A stretch of 50,536 nt of DNA, taken from positions 1 through 50,536 of the forward strand of contig JADLEJ010000045.1 of assembly GCA_020846195.1 (NCBI GenBank), written 5' to 3'. The position numbers and the translations under genes are program-made. The first letter of the stretch is position 1, and each line of letters begins with the position of its first letter. Positions 24,654 to 32,867 of this stretch are shown here, piece after piece. This DNA comes from Nitrospira sp. (GTDB lineage Bacteria > Nitrospirota > Nitrospiria > Nitrospirales > Nitrospiraceae). A model generated the notes under the pieces. The model searched no databases. It was given only the letters and a program-made list of their open reading frames with translations, and was not told the origin of the DNA.

Positions 24654-27167
24654 TCAGAATTTCAACCCAACCGTGCCCAGCACCGTGAGCGGTTCCCCAT
24701 AGAAAAAGAACGACGACCCGTTGTACGACGTGGCCACATACCGCTGATCGAGAAGATTGCGCACATTGAACGCCACGCTCACGGCCTTCGCGCCCAGCCA
24801 GTTGCCGGTTTGCAGCTCATGGTTGTAGTACAACGCCGCATCGGCTCTGATATAGCTCGGCATTTCAATCGGATCTCCGAATATTGAGGCATTCCGGCTG
24901 CCGTAGGCAAAGAGGCCTCCGCCCAACCCGAATCCCTTCAGCATCCCCTCCTGCACGTGATACGTAGACCACAGCGTGAACTTGTTGTACGGCACATTCG
25001 CCAGGCGCTTGTGGAGCAATGTCGCATCGTTGTCCTTTGTCACCTCGGCATCGGTATAGGCGTAGCCGGCGATGACGTTCCAGCCGGGGGTAACTTGCGC
25101 AGTCACATCCAACTCGATGCCCTGGCTGCGCTGTTCCCCTGTCTGCACCGAATAGCCGATCGCTGACAGCGCCGGATCCGCGCTGGGCGTCAGCAGATTC
25201 TCCCGCGTCAGATGAAACCAGGCCAGGGTGGCGGATATGCGACGGTCCAGCATGAAGGCCTTCGCACCCACTTCATATTGCGTCGAGCGCTCGGGTTTGA
25301 ACAAACTGCCGTTTGGATTGAAGGACGACGGTGAATTGGGCTGGAACCCTTTCGTCCAGGAGGTGTAGAGCGACAGCGGTTCGACCGGTTGATACACTAA
25401 TCCTAGCCGCGGGCTGACGGCATGATTGTCCGATGCATCGCTGGCCGTCGCGGATTGCGTCGATTGATGCACGTAGTCGAACCGCACACCGCCCATGAAC
25501 TTGAGGTTCGGCAGCAGCGCAATCTGGTCCTGCACATAGGCGGCCGCTGTTTTATTGTCGCCTTGAAAGCTCCCCTGAAAGATCGTCCCGAGGGCTGGCA
25601 CCGGGACAAGGGAATAGTTCGGCGCGAATAAATCGAGCGTCGGCGCCGAATCTCCAGAGAACACAAACTGGTCGGTTTTTTCCTGGCGCAGTTCGATACC
25701 CGCCAGCAGCGTATGGTCCATATCGAGCACCCGAACATGCCCGACCACATTCGTGACCCTTGAATGCGCATGGTACCGGGCGACGCCAGGCTGCAAGACC
25801 TGAGTCCGATTCAAAGTGCGTTGGTCGAGATCCAGCGAATCCGGAGCCGTATAGAGATTGTTGCGATCGTCCTCGACCAGCGAATGCCGATAGGCGTTTC
25901 GGATCGACCATTTGTCGTTGAATTGATGCGTAAGATCGTAGCCGATCCGGTAGGACGTGCGGTTAAAGCTGCCGAACTCTCCCAAGGTGACCGAGCGGTT
26001 TCTCGGGATGTTGCCGTTGCTATTGCCCAAGACCGTCCCTTGAGCCGGCAGGCCGTAGGGATCGTTGCTCCAGCGGCGCATATAATCGGCATCGACCGTC
26101 AACGTCGTCCGCGAGCCCAGCAGCCAGGTTACACTCGGCGCAATCGCCGCCAGATCTCGATTGGCAAAATCGATGAAACTGTTCGCCCGTTGCCCAGCCA
26201 CATTCAGGCGATACAGCACCGTCTTGCTTGGGTTCAATGGCCCGGTCGCGTCCAGTTCTGAACGGTAGAAATTAAAATTGCCGATGGTCGTACTTGCTGA
26301 GTACGCCGCATCCGCCAAGGGCTTATTGGTCACCACATTGATGATGCCGCCGGGATCTCCCTGGCCGTACAGGACCGCCGCCGGGCCCTTCAGGACTTCC
26401 AGACGGCGCACATTGTACGTGTCCGCCGGCATGAACTGCGCGAAGGGGTCCAGTAGCCCATTCCGATAATAGCTGCGGCTGGTCGCCGAAAATCCCCGGA
26501 TGATGAGATTGTCGTAGAGCGACGAACCGGAGTCCGTTGCGTTGATCCCCGAGACATTTTCCAGCGTATGTTGCAGTCGAAACGTGCGTTGCTCTTCGAT
26601 GACCTTGCGGGTGATGACCTGAATCGACTGCGGCACGTCCTTGACCGGCGTATCCGTCCTCGTCGCAGTGCTAGCCTCGTCAGCCATATAGGTTTTCGCA
26701 TCGTCCCGCTCCCGCACCTCTTTCACAACAATCTCCGGCACCTTGATGGGCTTCTGTTTCGCGGGAGAGTCCGAGACCCCATTAGACTCCGCCGGAGCCG
26801 CATGCACCGCTGGGGCTGGCGCCGTCTGAAGCGTGACCGTCCTGCCACCCGTAAAGGTGTACTGCAATCCTGTCCCCTCCAACATCTGCCGAAGGCCTTC
26901 CTCCGGCGACATCGTACCGGCCACGCCCTTGGTCAGACGATTTCCGGCAAGCTCCGCCGCGTAGAGCACTTGCACGTTCGCCTGCTCAGCCAGCGCCGCT
27001 AGCGCTGTCGACAGGTCTTGCGGAGGAATGTTCAGCGAGACCTCATTATTTTGCGCGAATGATGGCAGGGCCAGGCCTATCGCCAGCAGAGCCACAACCA
27101 TGCACCGCCCTAGCCATGTTCCGATCCGCACTCCTATCCATATTCCGATTACCTGCCCTCTCATCAT
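24654..27167 (-). CDS. TonB-dependent siderophore receptor 2 with STN signalling domain
   Basis: Outer-membrane receptor of 837 aa. The signal peptide ends near LPSFAQ, and an STN domain follows (about 48-100, QDLSTALAALAEQANVQ). The linker again contains KPIKVPEIVVKEV, nearly identical to receptor 1, which suggests a shared TonB contact region. The plug has LEVLKGPAAVLYGQGDPGG, and the barrel ends in TVLGTVGLKF with the usual terminal aromatic residue. GGAAAGGA lies six bases before the ATG at 27167. Leader copy 3 lies 48 bases upstream. FecR2 and FecI2, some 4 kb upstream in the same direction, are the probable signalling partners. Confidence 0.93.
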   Translation of the reverse strand: MMRGQVIGIWIGVRIGTWLGRCMVVALLAIGLALPSFAQNNEVSLNIPPQDLSTALAALAEQANVQVLYAAELAGNRLTKGVAGTMSPEEGLRQMLEGTGLQYTFTGGRTVTLQTAPAPAVHAAPAESNGVSDSPAKQKPIKVPEIVVKEVRERDDAKTYMADEASTATRTDTPVKDVPQSIQVITRKVIEEQRTFRLQHTLENVSGINATDSGSSLYDNLIIRGFSATSRSYYRNGLLDPFAQFMPADTYNVRRLEVLKGPAAVLYGQGDPGGIINVVTNKPLADAAYSASTTIGNFNFYRSELDATGPLNPSKTVLYRLNVAGQRANSFIDFANRDLAAIAPSVTWLLGSRTTLTVDADYMRRWSNDPYGLPAQGTVLGNSNGNIPRNRSVTLGEFGSFNRTSYRIGYDLTHQFNDKWSIRNAYRHSLVEDDRNNLYTAPDSLDLDQRTLNRTQVLQPGVARYHAHSRVTNVVGHVRVLDMDHTLLAGIELRQEKTDQFVFSGDSAPTLDLFAPNYSLVPVPALGTIFQGSFQGDNKTAAAYVQDQIALLPNLKFMGGVRFDYVHQSTQSATASDASDNHAVSPRLGLVYQPVEPLSLYTSWTKGFQPNSPSSFNPNGSLFKPERSTQYEVGAKAFMLDRRISATLAWFHLTRENLLTPSADPALSAIGYSVQTGEQRSQGIELDVTAQVTPGWNVIAGYAYTDAEVTKDNDATLLHKRLANVPYNKFTLWSTYHVQEGMLKGFGLGGGLFAYGSRNASIFGDPIEMPSYIRADAALYYNHELQTGNWLGAKAVSVAFNVRNLLDQRYVATSYNGSSFFFYGEPLTVLGTVGLKF

Positions 27168-27215
27168 GACGCGTCCTTTCCAACATGTAGGCATACGGGT
27201 TCACCACGGCACAGC

Positions 27216-27271
27216 AGAGCCCATCGCTGCGACCGCAGCGATGGGCTCTGGACGCATGTTCCGTTGGCCTC
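27216..27271 (-). promoter_or_regulatory. Leader element copy 3 (hairpin without U tract)
   Basis: GAGGCCAACG, 16 bases of spacing, then a nearly perfect stem of AGAGCCCATCGCTGCG with its complement. No run of T follows (GGGCTCTGCTG). It lies 33 bases after the stop of the Com-like gene and 48 bases before receptor 2, with no Fur-like site, so it is probably internal to a longer transcript. Confidence 0.72.
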
Positions 27272-27304
27272 GTGTATGGGGGCGGCTGATGTGGTGGACG
27301 ATAC

Positions 27305-27493
27305 TTACCGGGGATATCTAGAGGTCAGATCGGCCGGCGGCGTGCCGCGGATAGCCGAATGGTGAATGGTGACGAACCGTCCGCACCGCGCACACTTGAT
27401 GACGAGACTGCCCTGCTCCCAGCGGGCGATCAATTTCCCGCAGTGACAACGCACATCCGTCGACCGTGGCGCCGACCCAGAGGATTCGTTCAC
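27305..27493 (-). CDS. Com-like zinc-ribbon miniprotein
   Basis: A 62-residue protein with DVRCHCGKLIARWEQG, then LVIKCARCGRFVTI. The second half matches the IKCPRC motif of phage Mu Com-type zinc ribbons, and the first knuckle reads CHC, one residue shorter than the usual CxxC. The GTG start at 27493 overlaps the stop of a 52-codon frame upstream (GTGA), implying coupled translation. It sits in the iron island between the secreted-protein gene and receptor 2, with no other phage genes near. Com is a translational activator in Mu; a similar role here is only a possibility. Confidence 0.55.
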   Translation of the reverse strand: MNESSGSAPRSTDVRCHCGKLIARWEQGSLVIKCARCGRFVTIHHSAIRGTPPADLTSRYPR

Positions 27494-27648
27494 AGCCCCA
27501 CCAACAGGCTGCGGTGCGACCCGCAGCCTGCATTCCAGAACACCCGTCCATCGCTCTCTGTCCACGGGCTATAAGACGCATGGGCGGGCACAAACCTGAC
27601 GTGCGATCTGCACCTGGCAGCGCATGGCGGGAAACTCGAACAAGACAT
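27490..27648 (-). CDS. Possible 52-residue Cys-containing protein
   Basis: A short frame starting with SCSSFPPCAARC after the Met. Cysteines are at 3, 9, 13 and 43. In its favour are a strong GGAGGAAGG ribosome binding site eight bases before the ATG and a GTGA overlap of its stop with the GTG of the Com-like gene. Against it, I recognise no family and composition gives no strong coding signal. It may be a translated leader that couples ribosomes into the next gene rather than a functional protein. Confidence 0.38.
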   Translation of the reverse strand: MSCSSFPPCAARCRSHVRFVPAHASYSPWTESDGRVFWNAGCGSHRSLLVGL

Positions 27649-27739
27649 GCCAACATCCTTCCTCCGCTCAGCGGCGCGCTCGCCGCGCGAGCGAAAGAAT
27701 ACCTGAGGGGAACAGTCCTAGCGGACTCGCGAACAGGCG

Positions 27740-28198
27740 TTACTTGAACGTCAGCTTTTTGATTTCAGCCGCCGGCAATTCGACTTCTCCGAAATCGGAC
27801 TGACCCTTGAAGCTGCCGGCGATGGCGAGCACGAACTCTCCCGTCTTGCCATCGTTGAGCGTGATGGTGACGTTCGGGGGCGCGCTGCTTCCTGACGGTT
27901 TGAGATCGATCTGCTTGATGCCATCGAACTTGATCTTGACGGTCGCGGTCCCGCGCTTGACCGGAACTTCCCTCAATTCATGCGGGACAAAGGCCGTTTC
28001 GCTGATTTTCTCTTCCCAATAAAAAATGACATTCTTGACGTCCGTTTCCACGCCTTTGGTATCGGTGGCGACAACCTGGAAGGCCTTCTCTGTTTTGCCA
28101 TCCGCCCAGGCAGGGCTGCCCATCAGACAGAGCAGCATCACGCCGCACACCATGTGAAACCGTTGCCCATTCACCCATGCGATCGTCTGGCGATTCAT
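27740..28198 (-). CDS. Secreted protein of unknown function
   Basis: A 152-residue protein with a clear signal peptide (cleavage after SPAWA, about residue 32). The mature part is beta-rich: AFQVVATDTKG, VKNVIFYWEEK, GTATVKIKFDGI, NVTITLNDGKTG and a closing ELPAAEIKKLTFK. The ATG at 28198 has AAGAAGGAGAAGG upstream, which excludes the longer frame to 28513. It follows tonB2 by 35 bases and is probably in the same operon. The pattern suggests a small periplasmic beta-sandwich; no named family is recognised. Confidence 0.7.
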   Translation of the reverse strand: MNRQTIAWVNGQRFHMVCGVMLLCLMGSPAWADGKTEKAFQVVATDTKGVETDVKNVIFYWEEKISETAFVPHELREVPVKRGTATVKIKFDGIKQIDLKPSGSSAPPNVTITLNDGKTGEFVLAIAGSFKGQSDFGEVELPAAEIKKLTFK

Positions 28199-28233
28199 AA
28201 GCCTTCTCCTTCTTATTGTCATGCTGGTTGTCA

Positions 28234-29211
28234 TTACCCATCCAATCGATAACTGATCGGCACCAAAATCGTGACTCGCGGCGCTCCCAACGGATGCTTG
28301 AGCGCCAGCGGAGACGCCTTTTTCATCACCGCCAGGGCTTCTTGATCCAACAGCGCGCGGCCCGAGCTCTCCGCAATACTGAGCCCGATGACCTCGCCGT
28401 CGGCACGAATCACGGCCTCCACCACGACTTTGCCTTCCCAGTGATTGATTTTTGCCTGCGCCGGATACCGTTTCAGCTCTTCGATCCGGCGCCACAGCGC
28501 ATCGCTGAGCCACCCATAGTCGGCACGAATGTCCCGGTGCCGAACTAGGCGTTGTTGCACCGCTCGATGTTCGATTGCCGGAGAAGCCGTTTCGACAAGC
28601 GTCGATTCACGGTCCACGGCGTGAGGCACGGCCTCGATCGGAGTCGGCATGTCTGCCGGCTGAGCCCGCGCCACCTGCGCGGTAACGGCCATTTGCGAAA
28701 CGCTCTGCTCGACGACCGCCTGCTGACTGGCGGCAACAACCTGCGATTGGACACTCTGAGTCATCGGGCGTTCGATTGAGGCCTCTGCCTGAGTCGCAAC
28801 CTCGGAAACCGCCTGCAAGACAGGCTCGACAGTTTCAACGGTCCGGGAAATTTCGCGAACCGCCTCTTGAACCGGCTCGACGGCTTCAACCGCCCTGGAG
28901 ACGTCACGAACCGCTTGCTGAACCGGCACTGGAGGTGCGACCGGCGGCTGAGTCTCCATCACTCGCTTGACCGGATGAGGCTCAGAAGGAGCTCTGGCCG
29001 GCTCTACCGGTGGCGGGATAGCGGAAGGTGGGGCCTCAACCACGGCCACCTCCCATTGAAACGGGGTCGGCAAAACCGGCTTCTCGATTTCCGCCATCAA
29101 GAGCACGGCACAGCCGACGCCCAGCAGATGACAACACATGGACACCAGCCACCCATGCGCGTGCGCAGGTCCAGTGCCGCCGGATAACCGGTCGAATTCA
29201 ACCGCCGTCAT
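28234..29211 (-). CDS. tonB: Energy transducer TonB (copy 2, with ExbBD)
   Basis: A 325-residue protein. An N-terminal helix (about 20-40) anchors it in the inner membrane next to ExbB/ExbD. A long Pro/Val/Glu-rich spacer follows (about 45-230), including three tandem 17-residue repeats. The C-terminal TonB domain (about 240-323) contains YPAQAKINHWEGKVVVEA and ends VPISYRLDG. It should carry proton-motive energy to the outer-membrane receptors. Its ATG overlaps the exbD stop. The C-terminal sequence closely parallels TonB copy 1 (VPLNYQLEQ ending). Confidence 0.88.
   Translation of the reverse strand: MTAVEFDRLSGGTGPAHAHGWLVSMCCHLLGVGCAVLLMAEIEKPVLPTPFQWEVAVVEAPPSAIPPPVEPARAPSEPHPVKRVMETQPPVAPPVPVQQAVRDVSRAVEAVEPVQEAVREISRTVETVEPVLQAVSEVATQAEASIERPMTQSVQSQVVAASQQAVVEQSVSQMAVTAQVARAQPADMPTPIEAVPHAVDRESTLVETASPAIEHRAVQQRLVRHRDIRADYGWLSDALWRRIEELKRYPAQAKINHWEGKVVVEAVIRADGEVIGLSIAESSGRALLDQEALAVMKKASPLALKHPLGAPRVTILVPISYRLDG
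28768..28917 (-). repeat. Tandem 51-bp repeats inside tonB copy 2
   Basis: About three units encoding QAVRDVSRAVEAVEPV, EAVREISRTVETVEPV and a weaker QAVSEVATQAEASIE. They extend the periplasmic spacer, probably by adding helical segments. Confidence 0.6.
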
Positions 29212-29582
29212 GACCGCACCACCTCAAGACTCACCTGGCGGAAACCCAGCCCGCGCACTTCGTCCACCACCCCGACAAACCGTTCCAAAATAGTGACCCG
29301 GTCAGCCCGCACCACCACCAGCGATTCCCGCGGATGCGCGGTGAGACTCGCGGTCAACCCATCCGCCACGACCGGCCGATCGTTCAAAAACAGATGCCCG
29401 TCCGCCGTCAGCGTGATGACGAGAGGGACATCCTTGTGCTCGCTCGCCGATTTCGCCTTCGCCAGTTCCACTGGCACTTGCCCAGTAGAAATGAAGGTGG
29501 CGGTCGTCAAGACGATCACCAGCAACACCAGCATCACATCGACCAGCGGAATGACATTGATCTGATTCAGCTCACGATCCAT
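29208..29582 (-). CDS. exbD: Biopolymer transport protein ExbD
   Basis: A 124-residue single-pass inner-membrane protein. The membrane helix IPLVDVMLVLLVIVLTTA contains the proton-carrying aspartate D15. The periplasmic part has LVITLTADGHLFLNDRPV and VVVRADR, typical of ExbD/TolR. It overlaps exbB by 11 bases and tonB by 4, so the three proteins of the energy-transducing complex are made from one coupled unit. Confidence 0.93.
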   Translation of the reverse strand: MDRELNQINVIPLVDVMLVLLVIVLTTATFISTGQVPVELAKAKSASEHKDVPLVITLTADGHLFLNDRPVVADGLTASLTAHPRESLVVVRADRVTILERFVGVVDEVRGLGFRQVSLEVVRS

Positions 29583-29997
29583 GCTGCACCTTGTACAACG
29601 TGAGCAACTCCGACACTCGGCGCCGCAACACGTTATTCAGAACGACGCAGGGAATCGCCACCAATAATCCTACTGCGGTGGCTTTGAGCGCCAGGCTGAG
29701 CCCCACCATGATCGCCCCAACCGCCATCGTGCCGGACGTGCCCATCGTGTGAAACGTCAACATAATGCCCATCACGGTCCCCAACAGTCCGATGTAGGGC
29801 GCATTCGCCGCCACCGTCCCGATGACGACCAACCGCTTCGTCAGTGCCATCTCCATCGTTTGAATGTCGTTAAATTGAGCCGGCGTCACGCGCCGATAGT
29901 ACAGCCAGCGTTCGACCGCGACCGCGACCGCCCACAGACTCAACGCCATCAACAGTCCGATAATCCCGAAATCCACGATAGGTGTGAGCGCATCCAC
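29572..29997 (-). CDS. exbB: ExbB-family proton channel protein
   Basis: A 141-residue MotA/TolQ/ExbB protein with three helices (about 8-28, 60-85 and 95-120). The conserved core APYIGLLGTVMGIMLTF and the segment GLSLALKATAVGLLVAIPC are the family's signature. It is of the short type, with little N-terminal periplasmic part. It forms the stator-like complex with ExbD that energises TonB. It lies 85 bases after fecR2. Confidence 0.92.
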   Translation of the reverse strand: MDALTPIVDFGIIGLLMALSLWAVAVAVERWLYYRRVTPAQFNDIQTMEMALTKRLVVIGTVAANAPYIGLLGTVMGIMLTFHTMGTSGTMAVGAIMVGLSLALKATAVGLLVAIPCVVLNNVLRRRVSELLTLYKVQHGS

Positions 29998-30082
29998 AAA
30001 TATTCCCCCTCATGTCACGACAACAAAAGCCCTGCCGATCTGGCGCCGCCTACTCTCGTAGACGAATCAGGTCGAGAAACCC

Positions 30083-31141
30083 TCACCTCTCCGGCAAAAC
30101 ATTCGTGCGCGCTTCCAGGACGACCAGCTCCGCGGTCACTCGGGATGCGGCGACGGGCAGCGCGCGTTCCAGCGCCGCCAGGAAGCCCTCGCGATCCCGT
30201 ACGCTGAACGTTCCACTCACCTTCAGCGAGGCGACGTGTGGATCGAGAATCCGAATCTCTCCCGCGTGATACCGCCCCACTTCTTGCAGCACATCCGACA
30301 GAAGGCGGTCCTCGAAGACGATCTTCCCGTCAATCCAGGCCGTGGCCACGGCCGGAGAGGCAGGACTGATCTGAGACAGCGGTCCTTGCGGCCCGTACGA
30401 CAGTTGCTGGCCAGCCATCAGCACTTGCCATGACTGATCCAGCGCCCCTTCTTCAAACCGCTGCACCTCAACCGCGCCTTCAACGACCGTCACTCTCACG
30501 CTCCGATCTTGGCGGCGGACGACAAACTGCGTGCCGATATCCCGAATGACTCGGCCTCCGGACAGGACGTCAAACCGCCGTTTGTCGCCATGCGCAACCG
30601 CCACCAGCGCTTCCCCCTCGCGAACGATGACCGCTCTCCGAGCGGGGGTGAATTCCACGGCTACCGCTGTGTCCGTATTCATGGTGACGGTTGACCCGTC
30701 AGGAAGAAAGACGGTCCGGCGCTCACCCTTGGCTGTCTGATACTCCACCATCTCAACTCCAGCTCCAAACCACCATCCTCCAATAATCAGCGTCGCCAGA
30801 AACGTTCCCAAGACAGCCGAGAAGCAGGCCCTGCGCCATCCCCACCCAATGCCCCATCCACGGCCTCTCACAGAAAAACGGCCCGCCCGCTCCCAGTCAT
30901 CCGCGACGTTCTCCAGTTCCTCGCGCAAGAGCGGCTTGGCCGCATCCAGTTCGCCCCACAGCCTGACGCACTGCTCAAATTCCTCTCGATGCCTGCGATC
31001 GCCATGAAACCACAGGTCAAAACTCTGGCGCTCAGCGGAGGAGGCGGCGCCTGACCGAAGCCGCACAAACCAGTGCAGCGCCTGATCTGCTGCCAATCCG
31101 CCGCCGCGCGACGTCACATCCCCTTCTGCCACACGGTTCAT
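30083..31141 (-). CDS. FecR-family anti-sigma regulator 2
   Basis: A 352-residue single-pass protein. The cytoplasmic DUF4880-like region contains ALHWFVRLRSGAASSAERQ, a helix is near 106-125, and the periplasmic FecR domain includes ERRTVFLPDGSTVTMNTDT and GEALVAVAHGD. A C-terminal SVRDREGFLAALERALP segment is predicted to meet the receptor's STN domain. It lies between fecI2 and exbB. Receptor 2 is the likely signalling partner, although several genes separate them, unlike the compact order of the first circuit. Confidence 0.9.
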   Translation of the reverse strand: MNRVAEGDVTSRGGGLAADQALHWFVRLRSGAASSAERQSFDLWFHGDRRHREEFEQCVRLWGELDAAKPLLREELENVADDWERAGRFSVRGRGWGIGWGWRRACFSAVLGTFLATLIIGGWWFGAGVEMVEYQTAKGERRTVFLPDGSTVTMNTDTAVAVEFTPARRAVIVREGEALVAVAHGDKRRFDVLSGGRVIRDIGTQFVVRRQDRSVRVTVVEGAVEVQRFEEGALDQSWQVLMAGQQLSYGPQGPLSQISPASPAVATAWIDGKIVFEDRLLSDVLQEVGRYHAGEIRILDPHVASLKVSGTFSVRDREGFLAALERALPVAASRVTAELVVLEARTNVLPER

Positions 31142-31278
31142 TCGCCCGCCTGCGCTTGGAGCCCATTCACACCGATGTCCTCTCCATAAGACGCGACAGG
31201 ATCAGAGAACCTGACCTCCTGCGCCGATGTTGGCGTGACACGCACGACACCGGCCCCGTCAGACCAGTCGCCCCTCTC

Positions 31279-31785
31279 CTACAGACCTACCCGTTGCCGG
31301 CAATATGCGAGTGCCTTCATGACATGCTTCTCCACCATGTTCTTGGAGATGCCCAGACGGCCGGCAATCTCCGCATGAGACAGATCCATGAACTTGTGAA
31401 GAAGAAACACCTGCCGGCATTTGGGAGGAAGCTCCGCAATCGCGTCGTAGAGAAGCTGCATTCGCTCTCGCGCTTCCAGCGCATCGTCTTGACGAGGAAC
31501 CATGGACGGAAGATCCTCGGCCAGGTCCATGCTCCGCTCGGCCCGCACGCGCTGCCGGCGAAACAGATCGACCGTCAGATTCAGCGCCGTTTTATAGAGA
31601 AAGGCCCTTGGCTGGGCGACGCCGGTCAGATCCTGCACGCCGCGCACACGGAGAAACGTCTCCTGCACGACATCGGCGGCCTGCTCTCGACAGCCCAGCT
31701 TGGCGGTCAGAAAACGAAGCAGTTCGCCGTAATACTGCTGAAAGAGCGAGGTTTCAAGTGCCAGCCGTTGGTCCTGCATCGTCAT
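31279..31785 (-). CDS. FecI-type ECF sigma factor 2
   Basis: A 168-residue ECF sigma factor. Region 2 contains QQYYGELLRFLTAKLG, EQAADVVQETFLRVRG and LYKTALNLTVDLFRRQ. Region 4 contains LPPKCRQVFLLHKFMDLSH and a helix-turn-helix with AEIAGRLGISKNMVEKHV. The latter closely resembles classical FecI. Its ATG overlaps the stop of tonB copy 1 (ATGA), so it depends on translation of tonB1 and on the Fur-type promoter and leader upstream. FecR2 follows after 137 bases. Confidence 0.91.
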   Translation of the reverse strand: MTMQDQRLALETSLFQQYYGELLRFLTAKLGCREQAADVVQETFLRVRGVQDLTGVAQPRAFLYKTALNLTVDLFRRQRVRAERSMDLAEDLPSMVPRQDDALEARERMQLLYDAIAELPPKCRQVFLLHKFMDLSHAEIAGRLGISKNMVEKHVMKALAYCRQRVGL

Positions 31786-32861
31786 TGCTCAAGTTGATAA
31801 TTGAGCGGAACCAGCATGACCACGGACTCCCCCTCCAGCCGATGCGCGAGCGTCAGCGGGGAGGCTGCCTGCAACGCATCCAACGCGGCTTGATCCAATA
31901 TAGGATGTCCGGAACTTTCCTCGACCTCAGAGTCGAGGATATGGCCATCGCTCAGAATACTGACCCGAACGACCACTCGCCCCTGGGAATGACTGGCCTT
32001 TGCCGACGATGGATAGACCTTTACCTGTTCCAGTTTCGTTCGCAGCGTATCCATGAGCCAGGTGTAGTCTGGAAACGCCGCCCTGGTCACCACTGGCCGG
32101 GAAATCGCTTGCGGACGCTGAAGCACCTCTGGATTCTCCGGCTGCGCGCTAACTTGAAGACTGCTCGAATCATGCAGACGTTCTATTTCAGGAGGAGGCA
32201 GAGGAGAGGTGGCAGGACTCGCCACAGCAGACGGTGCGGCCTGTGCCGCATTGTCCGCCGCCGCGATCGAATGCCCTGACATGGAGGAGGCATGCCGGGT
32301 GTTCGTCTGAGCGGCGACTTCGCCGACGGCCGCATCCGACCGCAGCGACTCTTCAGGATGATCGGCATATTGTGAGACAGGCTCGACTTGCTGGTCATCG
32401 ACGGCAGGCTGAAAATCTGACTCGTTCGCCGCCATCGCCGCTTGCCGGCTGACACCCTCCGCGACAATCGGTTCGGCCTTGGGCGCGGTCATCAGTGAAA
32501 CATCCCATCGAAACAGTTCTTTTTTCGGAATGGCGGGAGCCTGTCCAGCATGAAAATTCAAGGCAACCGCTATGACCAAAATAGAGCCGTGGACAAACGC
32601 CGATACACTCCACCCCAGGAGTGACGCCTCCTCGATTTCAAACCTCTCGCGTGCGGCTAGCGGCAACGGACGATTAAGATAGGCTCGCCAGCTGAGGGAA
32701 CCAGCAGTCACCGGGCTCTGCCCTGGCGGTTCGCCCGAGGGAGCAGGCTGGCGAGCCCCATGCCAGGGAACCCACGCGCCATCTCTCCGCCTCCCCCTGT
32801 TTCCTTCCCGCGAAAGAACGGTCTGAGCCTGTTGCACTGCTCTGTTCACGTTGAATCCCAT
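31782..32861 (-). CDS. tonB: Energy transducer TonB (copy 1, coupled to fecI2)
   Basis: A 359-residue TonB protein with an unusually long cytoplasmic lead (about 1-85, Arg/Pro rich), a helix near 90-112 (VSAFVHGSILVIAVALNF), a spacer, and a C-terminal domain (about 275-357) with YPSSAKASHSQGRVVV and VPLNYQLEQ. It leads the operon of fecI2, fecR2, exbBD and the second tonB. Start choice is uncertain: the ATG at 32861 has no ribosome binding site and lies seven bases after the U tract of leader copy 4. An in-frame ATG at 32897 lies inside the hairpin, and a GTG at 32849 is also possible. Confidence 0.85.
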   Translation of the reverse strand: MGFNVNRAVQQAQTVLSREGNRGRRRDGAWVPWHGARQPAPSGEPPGQSPVTAGSLSWRAYLNRPLPLAARERFEIEEASLLGWSVSAFVHGSILVIAVALNFHAGQAPAIPKKELFRWDVSLMTAPKAEPIVAEGVSRQAAMAANESDFQPAVDDQQVEPVSQYADHPEESLRSDAAVGEVAAQTNTRHASSMSGHSIAAADNAAQAAPSAVASPATSPLPPPEIERLHDSSSLQVSAQPENPEVLQRPQAISRPVVTRAAFPDYTWLMDTLRTKLEQVKVYPSSAKASHSQGRVVVRVSILSDGHILDSEVEESSGHPILDQAALDALQAASPLTLAHRLEGESVVMLVPLNYQLEQ

Positions 32862-32867
32862 AGAAAT

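Noticed and set aside
27272..27304. Possible Fur site before leader copy 3
   Set aside because: No TGATAAT-like half-sites are present between the Com-like stop and the leader; the element looks internal to the operon.
27318..27656. 112-codon minus-strand frame overlapping the Com-like gene
   Set aside because: Its ATG directly abuts the GGAGGAAGG sequence (no spacing), and its product shows no motif; the 52-codon frame and the zinc ribbon fit the signals better.
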